Shown here one piece after another: positions 1 through 10,509 of a stretch of DNA of 64,000 bases. Position numbers and translations under genes: made by a program. The stretch comes from Sabethes cyaneus (taxonomy: Eukaryota; Arthropoda; Insecta; Diptera; Culicidae). Every line of letters starts with the position of its first letter. Position 1 is the first letter of the stretch. The notes beneath the pieces are model-generated. The model did no database searches and was not told the origin of the DNA. It saw nothing but the letters and a program-made list of their open reading frames with translations. Location: positions 7,906,001 through 7,970,000 of the forward strand of contig NC_071354.1 in assembly GCF_943734655.1 (NCBI RefSeq), read 5' to 3'.

Positions 1-720
1 GCAGACATTCTGCTACCCACACACTTGCGCACGCACATCCTTACATCGTCTTTCTGCATAGCTTTTTCACGTGTCAAAACACTCGTGAGTTATCAGCTGG
101 TGAGCGTGAGGCTGGTGGCGCACTGGGGTACAAATTTTGCCCTACTTTTGAAGTAGGACTACGTCTTAGGGCAAGTTTTGAAATAGGGTTTCATTCCAAA
201 AAATCGACAAATGCGAGTGTCACGAAAAATGAAAGGTTTTGAGCGTTAATAGCTCAGCGGTTTTCCGATCGATTTTCATTATTCTTACACCAATCGATCG
301 GAAAATCTGCTAAGAATTGACCCAAATGAAGAAAAGTATGGACTCTTGATGTCGAACTATTGAAAAATTGAAAATAATGAACTTATGTTTTACCAGAATT
401 CTTGCTTCGTGATTGGTTGTTGAAAATTACGTCATCAAAGTAGAAACGCGTTTTCACGCTTTGGCTTATAATTCAGTCAATTTTCAATAGATTTCCAAGA
501 TATTTACACCAATTGATCGGAAAATTGATTTGGAAAATATTGAAAATACAGAAAACTATTGACTTTCAATGCGCGTCATTGAAAAATTGAATTATTTTCA
601 TATTTTTGCCTTCCCTCGTCAGTGCTTCCCTAGCACGGACGACAGAAATATATACGATATAAGCTATGGGTTAAGCTTCCTTATGATTGTATTTAATTTA
701 CGCCCTATAGAATCCGACCG
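1..720. other. AT-rich intergenic DNA, no gene seen
   Basis: No coding exon is recognisable. The stretch contains a short inverted pair (TTTTCCGATCGA near 260 and its complement near 294) and a variant of the same motif near 512 (ACCAATTGATCGGAAAA), so it probably holds remnants of a small dispersed repeat. I could not place element ends or target duplications. Confidence 0.4.
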
Positions 721-726
721 AAAATT

Positions 727-1000
727 GTTGAGCAGATGCTGAGCGTGTGTTGGAGCTGGAGCACTCGTTTCGCTGCCGTGAAGGAATATCCGGCTGCTGA
801 AGTTACGGAATTGGCAGGAAATGTGCTGCTCGCGACAACGAAACGATCAGAATTATCGGCACTTGCAGCTGGCCATCCGCAACAACGAAGAGTTGAACAA
901 ATTGCTGTCCCGTGTCACCACTGCTCAGAGAAGTGTCTTTCCGAACATCCAAGTTGTTTTGTTGCTGCCCAAGAAGATGGAAAAGAAGGCTTCAATTTCC
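727..1000 (+). pseudogene. Histone H2A pseudogene, middle and C-terminal part
   Basis: The three forward frames together read as the histone-fold half of H2A: an AERV-like start, then EYPAAEVTELAGN, then in a shifted frame HLQLAIRNNEELNKLL, then PNIQVVLLLPKK at the end. H2A normally forms the H2A-H2B dimer in nucleosomes. Here the frame changes after the LAGN motif, and the conserved VLPNIQAVLLPKK end carries an extra leucine, so no functional histone can be made. The N-terminal tail is absent. A second H2A remnant lies about 680 bp downstream in the same orientation. The H2A match is clear by eye; which histone cluster it came from is unknown. Confidence 0.8.
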
Positions 1001-1684
1001 AACATATCACGTCGACAAAATGTTCTTTTAAGGACAAAACATAATGTTCATGAAGATTTGAGGAATTTTCACTCACAGATTTTAATTCTATTTAATTTAG
1101 ATTGATTCTAATTGTTCGCTTCTTATCAAATAATGTTAACCGATCATCTCTCGCGCTTCTGTTCACTTGTTGCTGCTGGTTAAGTAGTTGGTCGTTTCGG
1201 AAAGTACCAAAGCAGCCAACAAATATTCCAGCTGAAAGTAAATGTGTTCGGTCAAGCGTCAAAATGAATGAAACCATGGGTTTAATAAAATGAAAGAGTT
1301 TCAGTAACATCTTTTGCATCTTCATATAAGAATTTGTTCGTTCTTCAAAGAACGGTTTTCGGTAATTGATGAAACCTAGGAAACTTGGAACTAAGGACTT
1401 TTCACTCGGTTTTCTTTAGCAACACAAATTTATCCATCACCATCAGTAATAATACGTAACGTAATTTTTCTTTGGCAACAAAAAGCGAACGGCTCACTGG
1501 TAACTTTGCTCTTTTGTTCAGGCAAATTGAAATGCTCCATTTCATTTAACGTAGATGGTAGAATGAAGGACCATGAAAAATAGGCGGGACGGATTCTTGT
1601 CGCTTGCTCTGGTACATAACACGAGGTAAGCCGGCGAACAGCATTATTCAAACGCTAGCTGCGTTACTGCCAACATCTCATCGG

Positions 1685-1912
1685 CATGTCTGGATGCGGC
1701 AAAGGAGGAAACATCAAGGGCAGCGAAAGTCACGATCGAGTCGTGCACGTCTGGCAGTTCCCGGTCGGTCGTGTTCATCGGCTGCTGAAGAAAGGAAACT
1801 ATTGAAGCTGGAGCTGGCTGCCGTGATGGAATAATTAGTTGGCAGGAAATGCTGCTCGCGACAACAAAAAAGACCAAAATTATCCCACGTCTTATGCAGC
1901 TGGCCACCTGGA
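1685..1912 (+). pseudogene. Histone H2A pseudogene, N-terminal and middle part
   Basis: This begins with a recognisable H2A tail: ATG followed by codons for SG-GKGG-IKG, then after a frame change SRSSRA, then FPVGRVHRLLKKGNY. It continues through short deleted and shifted pieces matching LAAVMEY and LAGN-AARDNKK-KIIPR-LQLA. Several indels and the loss of about 30 bp around the acidic patch make it non-functional. It lies downstream of and parallel to the first H2A remnant. The two overlap in the histone fold but differ in their indels, so they are either two ancient insertions or a decayed tandem pair. Confidence 0.8.
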
Positions 1913-2249
1913 CTGGTATTTCACCGTGACTCATGACCATACACGAACGTTAAGTGCGTTAGTGTAAGTTTATTGCAACCTGGAGTTATGATAATCAGAC
2001 AATCGGTCCTTTTAAGGGCCACACAACGATTGAAGAGTTCATTATATTTTTTTGCCCAGTTCATACCATTATAACACAGGTAACGTGGAATTTTTCGCCG
2101 TTGCGGACGATCAACAAAGGGTGGGAATAAGTTTTCACTCCTGCAACCCTACACATATACGAGCCCCAGCTAATGTCATTCTCGTTTAGTGACGAAAGCG
2201 CAAATTCTCCTCCATTATTCCTCCTCCCCCCTCCTGGCCAGCTTGTCTC

Positions 2250-2535
2250 TTAGCCACCAGTGCAACTGCAATCGGTCTAAATGCAAGAGAAACGCAACCC
2301 CTTTTACTTATTTGGATCTCCCTCCTTGGGACAAAGGGACCCCCCTTTGTCAACCAGAACCGTCCAGGTGTTTCGGAGTTATGCCCTCCCCCCTGTTAGG
2401 GAACAGCCCCCCCTTTTGTAAATCTCCCAGTGCTAATTCCCTTATGTCGAGGAATATGTGTGCCAAGTTTGGTGGAAAATGGTCTAGGCGGTCTGGAGCT
2501 ATGGCGGAACATACAAACATACCCACGTAACAAAT
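2250..2535. repeat. Dispersed repeat copy A (shared with 15530-15720)
   Basis: Shares several blocks with 15530-15720, including AAGAGAAACGCAACCCCT, TACTTAT-TGGA, the CAGTGCTAATTCCC / CTGTGCTGATGCCC pair, and TGTGCCAA-TTTGGTGGAAAA, followed by TCTGGAG-TATG. The family is unidentified. The GTGCCAAATTTGGTGGAAAA-TTCTGGAGTTATG block is a type seen in many insect repeats. Confidence 0.6.
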
Positions 2536-2649
2536 TGGGTTTTATTACACTCTTATGATGGCATTTGAGGCCAAAATTGGTCATGAAAACCGTCATATGA
2601 GTACAATAACCCTCACATTGTTGCTTGGGTAGGGTACTCACGCTCACTT

Positions 2650-2990
2650 TTATATGTATAGATTAAACTTGAAAGTCAAATTGAATTGGACTTAGATTTG
2701 GATTTGAAATTAAATTTGCAACTTGACGTGAACTTGGATTTGAAATAAAGCTCGAAACTGAACTGAAAATTGGAATGGAAATTGAACGTAAATTGGTTAA
2801 ATTGGAATTGAGATTTGCCTTGAAAATTGGATTTGAAATCCGAGTTTAAAATTGCTTATAAAATGGAATTTTAATTAGTCTTGAAATTGGGCTTTAAATC
2901 GGACCTGCAATTGAACTCGATATTAGACATTAAACTAGACATAAATTTGGACAAGGACACAAAATGTTACTCGAAATTGGGATTGACATT
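2650..2990. repeat. Degenerate short-period repeat
   Basis: Imperfect repetition of an approximately 12-bp theme, ATTGGACTTGAA and variants (AAATTGGACTTG, AACTTGGATTTG). The same theme reappears at about 5850-5960, on the other side of the pyrimidine tract and minisatellite. No coding potential. Confidence 0.6.
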
Positions 2991-2999
2991 TTAGACTAA

Positions 3000-4228
3000 T
3001 TCTCTCTCACAAGTTTTACATTTTTTATTACTTTCCGCTTTTCCAGTCCTATTTTTTCCTTTTTGTTTCGTTTTCTTCTTCGCTGTACCGTATTCTTGAG
3101 TTTTGCTCTCACGTTTCCTCTTTTTCTCTGATTTTTCTTTTCTTTTTGTCTCGTATTTTCAGTTTCATCCTTTCGATTTTTCTTCGCTTTCTGTCAATTT
3201 TTTTCTTATTTTCAGTTCTATTGTTCATCTTCCATTTCACTTTTTTTCTAATTTTCGTTCCCTTTTCTATCTTTTCTCTTTACTTTTTTTTCGTTTCCAG
3301 TCGTTCTCTTTTTCTGACTCTCTTTCTACTCATTTTTCGTCTTCATTTATTACGTTTTTCTTTTTCGTTTTCTCCTCTTTTCTGTCACGTTTATTCTGTT
3401 TTTGGGTCCCCTTTTTTCTGTTTTTTTGTTTTAACATTCGTTTTCATCTTTTTTCGTTTCCGTTTTAAAAGTTTTACCCGTTTTCATTGACCCCTTCGCC
3501 CTGTTTTGGATGATTTTTCTCATCCCATTTCCATTTCACATTCTCATTTGTCCCATCTTTCTCCTCTTTCGACCTCTTTTTCCTCGTTTTTTCTCTTTCG
3601 CGATTTTTCTTTTCTTCTTTTGATTTCTCTTGATTTATATTCTGTCTTGTCTTTCTTGTCTCATCTTCCTATTTTTTCTTTCCCGTTTTGCCTTTTTTTC
3701 TGTCACGTTTCTACCCAACTTCCCTCTATTATTTCACTTCTTTTTCTGTCCCACTATTCGCCCTTTCCTCTGACCTTCCTGATCCTGATTCGTTCGGTCT
3801 TTCTCTTCTATTTTTTTGCGTCCATTCCGTTCTGCCTCTTATTATGGGCTGCTTTTCCTCCTTTTCTGTCACGGTATGGTTTTCGTGCAATCCCATTTGC
3901 CTTTCGTTTTCATTTTTTTTCTCCATTTTTCTCTTTTCCTAAATTTGTCTGCTCCTTTTCTATTCCGTTTTGTTCCGCGTTTCTCCTTTTCTGTCCAGTT
4001 TGTCCTAGTTTTCTTTCTCGGTTTTCCTTGTTTTATTCGTCGTTTTTCTTTTTTCTCTCATTTTTTCTCTTCTCTCTTCCGTTATAATTCTTTTCCACTT
4101 TTTTCTTTCTTTTTACAGTCCGTTTTGCCTCCCATACTCATTGTGTCACACTGTGTCACCCGTTGTGATTCTTTCGTTTTTCTTTTTTCCATTCCAGTTT
4201 TTCTTCTTTTTTCTTTAGCGTTTTTGCC
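3000..4228. repeat. 1.2-kb pyrimidine-rich low-complexity tract
   Basis: Nearly all T and C on the plus strand, with recurrent blocks such as TTTTTCTTTTC and TTTCTGTCAC. The long open frames on both strands are an artefact of the missing purines: the forward ones read as F/S/L/R-rich nonsense. Such tracts can adopt triplex (H-DNA) structures; that is a general property of polypyrimidine DNA and is not shown here. Confidence 0.85.
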
Positions 4229-5545
4229 CTGCTCGACTGAGCTGTTCGATTCGACTGCTCGACTCAACTGATTGATTTGACAGATCCACTTGACTACTTG
4301 ACTGAACAGCTCGATTTAACTGCTCGATTCGACTGCTTGACACATTTGCATACCTTACTACTCGACCCGACTGCTCGACTTAACTGAACGATTGAACTGC
4401 TCGACTGGACTGTTCGAGTCGACTGCTCGACTGGACTGCATGAATGAACAGCATGATTTATCTGCTCGACTTAACTGTTCGATTCGACTTTCGACTCAAC
4501 TGCTCGATTCAACTGTTTGATTTCACTGCTCGACTGGACTACTCGACTCAACTGCTCGACTCGACTACTCGAATGAACCGCTTGACTCAACTACTCGATT
4601 GGACTATTCGAATCGGCTGCTCAACCCGTTTGCTCGATTCAACTGCTTGACTAGACTGCTCGACTTAGCCACTTAACCCGACTGCTCGACTCAACTACTT
4701 GACTTAACTGTTTGATTCGACAGCTCGACTTAACTGCTCGATTCAACTGCTCGACTGAACTACTCGACTGAACTGCTCGACTCAATTGTTCGACTTAACT
4801 GCTCGACTGAACTGCTTGACCCGACTTCTCGACTAGACTGCTCAACTCAACTGCTCGACTAGACTACTCGATTCAACTGCGCGACTAGACTACTCGATTA
4901 AACTGCTCGGTTCAACTGCTCGGCTGGACTGCTCGACTCAACTGCTCAGCTGGACTGCTAGACTGAACAGCTTGATTTAACTGCTCGACTAAACTGCTCG
5001 ATTTGATTGCTCGACTCAACTGCTTGACTTCTGTTTGATTCGACAGCTCGACTTAACTGCTCGATTCAACTGCTCAACTGGACTACGCGACTCAACTGCT
5101 CGAACAAACCATTCGACTGGACTACTCGACTCAACCGCTCGTCTCGACTGCTCGACTCGCCTGTTCGAATGAACTGCTCTAATGAGCTGCCCGACTCAAC
5201 TGTTCGACTTAACCGCTTGACCCGACTGCTTGACTAAATTATTCGATTCTACTGCTCGACTAGACTACTCGATTCAACTGCTCGACTGGACTACTCGACT
5301 TAACTACTCGATTAAACTGCGCGACTGGACTACTCGATTTAACTGCTTGACCTAACTGCTCGACTCGACCACTCGATTCAACTACTCGACTCAACTGCTC
5401 GACCGGACTGCTTGACTGAACAACTTGATTTAACTGCTCGATTTGACTGCTCGACTTGACTGTTCGACTGAACTGCTCGACCCAACTGCTTGACTCGATT
5501 GCTTGATTCGACTGCTCGACTCGCCTGCTCAACTCGATTGCTTGT
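4229..5545. repeat. 13-bp-unit minisatellite (about 100 units)
   Basis: A tandem array with consensus CTCGACTNAACTG (13 bp; N is mainly C, T or G), repeated with point variation over 1.3 kb. Variants include CTCGATT, TTCGACT and CTTGACT. Because 39 bp equals three units, an open minus-strand frame shows an apparent 13-residue peptide repeat (pattern VEQLxRVVxSSxx). This follows from the unit length and is not evidence for a gene. Confidence 0.9.
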
Positions 5546-6460
5546 CGCGATATCATATGGTCGGTGGATGTTAAATCAAACCGGACCAAGTCGCAAAATT
5601 TAAAAAAATGAGTTCATGATAGCAAACGATCAAGAATTTCCCAAGCAACATTTTACTCTAATCAGACTACACAAATGTTGCAAACAGCCAGAAGTTTTTA
5701 TTCAGTTAAATAAAATCCAATACGACCATAAAAACTATTTGTTTCAGTTTCCGGCTATGACTCTTTTATGTACAGCATTTTAGAGCTATATTGTGCAATT
5801 TAAGAACTCAAAGAACTAATACAAAAAACCGTTATAAAAAATTTACTTGAAATTTGTGTTTAAATTGGGCCTGGAATTAGAATAGAATTTGGACTTGAAA
5901 CTAAACTTGAAGTTCAATTTATAACTGTACTTGAAATTGGACTTGAAACTGGAACTATTCTTAGGTATTTAATTTACTTACCGCATAAATAGTGTCAAAT
6001 TAAATTAAAAATTTCTGCGTTACAGAGATTATTTTGTTTTATAATAACTTCTAAAGAGAAGCTGGGATACGTGCCCCAGTATGAGAAAAACGATCTATAT
6101 TGGGACATCTAAATTAATTCTAACAAAGAACTTGAAAACATCGTGCGAAAACCGCACAAACAAAAATATTTGACGTTTATTTCAGGCCCAGGCCTACTTA
6201 GTTTTTACGGTAGTGGAAGTTTTTACATCCAACGTTTCGTTCAGACGCCGGTTTTGGGCTTTTCGTCGATTTACCCTAATACGAAGTATCGTGTCCACAC
6301 AGTCAAGAGATGAATTATTAAACGTTGTATTAACATTGTAACACTCAATTCCAATCATAGAATCATTTTCCTGTCGAATGCTAAACTCCCCTCAGTCATC
6401 TAAAATGACTGAAAACGGACCGCATCAAAGTTAATCCCTTCATTGAAAGTGACGCTTAAC
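5546..6460. other. AT-rich intergenic DNA with decayed repeat pieces
   Basis: No exon seen. At 5850-5960 the ATTGGACTTGAA theme from 2650-2990 recurs. The other segments look like eroded MITE-type DNA, but no paired termini could be identified. Confidence 0.4.
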
Positions 6461-7432
6461 CGAGCCGAACGATTTTATTGATCTCTTTCGAAATTCCCAA
6501 TAAATCATGTCCCGGATCGGACAAAAGCCGAGCTACTACCGTTCGTTATTTGAATAGCTTTATCGGATGCGGAAATTTCACACGAAAAGCCAGAGTATGC
6601 AACGAAAAAAAAAAGGCAGGAGAAAAAAACAGGCCGATTCTGTTTCATCGGCATCGGCATCGGCGGCGGCGTCGAGCGGAAATGATTGCGCTCCAATTGG
6701 AATTCCCTCCTACCCGGTCGAGCCGATTTCCCGGGAAAGCGCAGTGATGCGCTTCCTGGCATCGATTTTCCCTCCATATCAAAGCAAAGCGCAGCCTGCT
6801 GCGATCCCCGTCGTCCTACGCGATTGCAGCGGAGAACAACAAAAAACAACAACATTTTAGGAAGAAAACCTTTTTTTCCACTCGATTTCGCTTCGTTAGC
6901 TAGCCCATGGTTGCTGTGACGACTGTAAACAACCTGGGAGGACGCGACGGTCGTCGGCATCGGCATCGATGCGATGTTCGAAAAATGCGAGTGACGTTTA
7001 TTTGCATCTGATGCGCGACGACAGCAATTCGCGCTAAACAGAGCGATGAATGGAGTTGTGTCACCGACCGCTGTCGTCGTCGTCGCCGTCGCCGTCGCGA
7101 TGCGATGGCCATAACGAAAATCATAACACAAAACAAGCCCCACGGGCCACGGCTGCTGCTGGGGGAGTTGTGTTCTGTTGAAAGAAGGGGAAAGCGAATC
7201 CCTTTTTCTTTACTTTTCCTCCTTTTTGCTCACTCTCGTTCGGTTGGGTTGGCGCTGGGTGGGGGGCAAATTGCAGCGGAGCTGAAATCGAGCATCATTT
7301 TCCGCTCATTATTATTATTTAGATGAAAAAGGGATCTGTCCCTGTGGATTGTTTACAGAAGCTTTAATGAAATGCTTCAATTAACGGCTGATGAATCAGG
7401 AATTTTGTTTTTTGTTCACTTTTATTTTTCAG
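6461..7432. other. GC-richer, low-repeat segment upstream of the SAM-domain gene
   Basis: Unlike its surroundings this stretch is GC-rich, with short runs based on ATCGGCATCGGCGGCGGCG (6645-6675) and GTCGTCGTCGCCGTCGCC (7073-7095). It is free of recognisable transposons. It ends in a pyrimidine tract and AG acceptor at 7431-7432. It may be intron with regulatory sequence, or may contain an upstream leader exon of the SAM-domain gene, but I cannot define a start or donor. The 212-codon reverse frame here gives composition-driven sequence and is not called. Confidence 0.35.
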
Positions 7433-8614
7433 AATCAAGCTCAAATTGAAGTTATTCATTCTTCGATAACTGGTGCAATTCCGCGGAACGCGGTTCGTCT
7501 CCCCGAGGACGTCACAGCCCTAGCGGAACGAGACAGTAACCCTAAGGATAGAGAAACCGTTAAGAAATCCGTCACGAAGAACTACCACAAGCTGAAGGAC
7601 CTCATATCGTCGAAGTTCAAGAAGGACACCGCAGAGGGAGCAGGGGACGAGCTGAACAACGTGTCCTCGATGCTTCAGCAGCACGACAGTCTCGGATCGT
7701 CGTTCACGATGACGGGCGGGAATCCGAGCAACAGTCTGAACCACGCTCAGTCCAATATAAATCTGTGGAGTACTAATGCGAGGGGTGATTCACCCTTGTA
7801 CTATCACAAAAAGTTCGCGGATCCGGCGGATAGCTACAACGGAGATTCGCTAACCGGATTCCGCAGTTTAAAAGCTATGTCCCAACCGCAGTTGAACACG
7901 GCTTCTGCAATTCAAAACTATTCAAACTTTTCTCCGAATCCGATGGATGGAACAGACAGTGATGACGGTGGTTTCCGACAGCATCATAACAATAGTCGGA
8001 TTAACCTTCCTGTGCAGCAGCAGCAGCAACAACAGCCGCAGCACAACCGGCAAACACAGCAAAATTATGTCCACAATTATCGTCACAATCATTCGCAAGG
8101 TTCGAGTCAGATGGCCCAGCCACCGCCGGTTCCATCGCCGTCCATCTATCAGCAGTCGTCTCAAACAAGGCACAAACTTTTGGCCGAATTCTCCGATGGT
8201 CACACCTCGCATTCACACGGGGGACATACAACCATCAACATCGGAGAATCCAGTTACAATGGCCACCACGAGCAGCACATGGAAAAGCCCCCAACCGTGG
8301 GTCAAAAACCTTCGCATCATAAGCTGACAAATGGAACCAACAACAACAACAACAACAATACGGTCGTTCAAATTGCCTCGGAAATGTCGACTCACGTGCA
8401 AACACAGAAGCAAATAGACTCCATTTCCAGCTCGGATTACGACCACCGAAACGGCAATCACAGCTCGAATGTCGATTCCGGACGTGGAAGTGCCGCCTAT
8501 TCCAGCGGCAGGAAAGGCACGACACAACAGCAGCAGCAGCAGCACCAGCAACAGGTCAATATGAATCTAATCGAGCAAGTCGAACGGAACCGTAGTAAAT
8601 CGGAATCGGAATGG
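7433..8614 (+). CDS. SAM-domain protein gene, internal exon (394 codons)
   Basis: First exon visible in the window of a gene whose start lies upstream or is not recognisable. It opens in phase 0 after TTTATTTTTCAG and stays open for 394 codons, starting NQAQIEVIHSS. Features in order: a basic, conserved-looking segment near residue 50 (KNYHKLKDLISSKFKK), serine/asparagine-rich linkers, a glutamine run near residue 205 encoded by CAG/CAA, proline-rich PPPVPSPS, a polyasparagine run near residue 320, and a second polyglutamine run near residue 380. It ends at SESEW with donor GTAATT at 8615. Such long disordered regions are typical of insect cytoskeletal or signalling scaffolds. The specific orthologue is not recognised, so no symbol is given. 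The ATG at 7391 lies in the intron before the acceptor and is probably not the start. Confidence 0.8.
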
Positions 8615-8686
8615 GTAATTCCTTCTTTCTTATTATTTTGTCCTTTACTAAATCGTTTACTAATCGATACTGAATCGCACAACTAG

Positions 8687-9062
8687 GTTGATGTCGTAGA
8701 CGCTGAGCTGCGCAACATACTGGAACCGGGCATCAAGGGGATGATGATGCGTCCGGAGAGCACGATGTCGGAGAGCGCATCGTCGATGTCTCCGCCGTTG
8801 CCCCCGCTTTCACCGGACGGAGGAATCCAGTACAACATCGGCAACGGTGGTGGAAACATTATGGCTCACAACAAATCGAACGCCAAGAATCAATCCAAAC
8901 AGGAGTACGGAACCGATACGTACAATCGGGCTAGCAAAAATCCCCAACCGATAGGACCCTCCAAGGGCAATCCGTCCACCAACACCATTCAAAACTACAT
9001 GCACAATCTTAAGCTGTCCTCAAGCAGTAAGAAACAGGAGCAAACTCTGCTTAAAAAGCATC
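8687..9062 (+). CDS. SAM-domain protein gene, next internal exon
   Basis: Begins after CACAACTAG with codons VDVVDAELRNILEPG, continuing the phase-0 junction of the preceding exon across a 72-bp intron. The 125 codons are rich in S, N, P and K and include the proline-rich stretch SPPLPPLSPDGG. It ends after LLKKH with one base of the next codon, at donor GTAAGT (9063), so the following exon starts in phase 1. The reading frame remains open through the donor, but the clean donor/acceptor pair and frame continuity in the next exon support splicing here. Confidence 0.78.
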
Positions 9063-9126
9063 GTAAGTTACTACTATCTGAAAATCAAACTGTAACATTA
9101 ATTAATTTTGTTTCATTTCATTCCAG

Positions 9127-9785
9127 TCTTCGGCTTAGACTCAGATCGAGCATCCGTCACCAATACAACCCGTTCGTTGGATTTGGAATCCCTACTGGGA
9201 GGCCCCTGGGAAGCCGGCCAATCGGTTTCGGAATCGGAAACCGATGGCGGAGGTCTACAGCAAATCCGCAACCAGCTCGAGGGGTTGGAATCCATGTACA
9301 GTGAAGTACTGAAAATGCTTGGAAACCGTATGGCCGGCTACGACGTCCAGCAGCGGATGAACCGAAGACGCCGGCACGGCAGTCTATCGTCGTTGCCGTC
9401 CAGTTCGGTCAGTGGACGGCCGATACGGGATCGCCGACGAACGGACGAACGGCGCAAGGTGCGCGACATCCGTGGTATCAACAAGCGCTTTCAGCGCTTG
9501 GAATCGCACGTGGTTACGCTGGCTCGCAGCGTAGCGCACCTTTCGTCGGAGATGCGATCGCAGCACGTCGTTTCCCAGGAGCTGGAGGAAATTCGAAACG
9601 ATATGGCGCTGCTACGGTCGCAGTCGATGCATCACATTCCGCTGAATGCCAGCGCTTCGGCTGGCAATGTCACCCAGAAGGAACCGATGAATCTTACCAA
9701 CCCAAGGCGGGTTAAGAAGCTTACGAAGTTCTTCGGCGAGGATCCGCCGCTTATGAAGTTGTTTCTCAAGAAGCTGGGCTATGAG
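9127..9785 (+). CDS. SAM-domain protein gene, coiled-coil exon and start of SAM domain
   Basis: Follows CATTTCATTCCAG and restores the frame as LFGLDSDRAS. The 220 codons include an acidic/serine segment (SVSESETDGGG), a leucine-spaced helix (QQIRNQLEGLESMYSEVLKM), an arginine-rich linker, and a second predicted coiled coil starting INKRFQRLESHVVTLARSV and running to about LRSQ. Near the end it enters a SAM domain: KLTKFFGEDPPLMKLFLKKL then GYE. The donor GTGAGT at 9786 cuts the domain after its first helix. The rest of the domain is encoded by the exon at 16840, about 7 kb away. SAM domains mediate homo- or hetero-oligomerisation; the partner is unknown. Confidence 0.85.
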
Positions 9786-9829
9786 GTGAGTGATTTTTTT
9801 TAGTTTTATTGAAGACGATAGTGTTTTGT

Positions 9830-10460
9830 CTGAGTGCCCCATCTGTATGCGCGCTCGGTACGACGTTGGGTTCTCCAGTGACAGTTTCCTGACAGCTATG
9901 TGCAAATACTTTCTAACCCCTGCTGGACTTTCTTGCGGGGAACATCAAAGAGTTTCACTATGAGACGGAAACCAATCCGACTTTCGCTAGTATAACCTCT
10001 TTACAAAGGACGTTTTTCGTTTAGATGATCCAGGATAAACCCAGTCTATCTACTTTGCGAAAGATGGGTTCCGTAAAGCACGAGAAGTATACCAGTTTTA
10101 TCTTTAGCAAGTTGCAGAACATTTTTACCTTCGCCTAAACAGCTGAGAAATTGAAAGGCTTTGTGGTGCGAAAGAGTGATGAAGGACTCTCGGTACAGAT
10201 GCCTTCATATTTCCAAAAATCCGACGGAGGATCACATTGCTTTTCCTTGCTGGGTGAATAAATCCTGTGTCCAATTCAAGCTAGGAAACTCACCGAAGAA
10301 GAGTTCAGGTGTCTGATTTATGTCTGTGAGTTTAAATACGGTGATGCCGAGCACGACTGCTTCCCAAAATCAAAAACTGAGCTGAGGTCAGAGCCTATGA
10401 ACACATGAACACTATGAACACTAGTTGTTCAGTGAAAAACTTGACCTGTGCCAAAAGACT
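9830..10460 (+). other. Unidentified coding-like remnant inside the intron
   Basis: Forward frames contain short protein-like pieces: SLSTLRKMGSVKHEKYTSFI, then after a stop EKLKGFVVRKSDEGLSVQMP followed by SYFQKSDGGSHC, then KLTEEEFRCLIYVCEFKYGD. Stops and frame changes separate them. The pieces look like decayed coding DNA, possibly the start of a retroelement or a host-gene fragment. I do not recognise the family. Confidence 0.35.
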
Positions 10461-10509
10461 AAAGTAGACCTGGAACTGAAAACAAACAAACCAAACCGGT
10501 TTTCTAGCC

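Noticed and set aside
3103..4271. Long overlapping forward open frames of up to 193 codons
   Set aside because: They consist of F, S, L and R only because the DNA is a pyrimidine tract with few stop codons; no domain or codon pattern of a gene.
5260..5589. 109-codon reverse frame with a regular 13-residue repeat
   Set aside because: It is the translation of the 13-bp minisatellite; any open frame across the array shows the same cycle.
6505..7143. 212-codon reverse open frame upstream of the SAM-domain gene
   Set aside because: Its composition follows GC-rich trinucleotide runs and poly-A/T, with no recognisable domain and no splice or promoter context.
7922..8551. Reverse open frames of 96-112 codons with poly-leucine/valine and poly-cysteine
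   Set aside because: They are antisense to the CAG/CAA and AAC repeats of the coding exon at 7433-8614.
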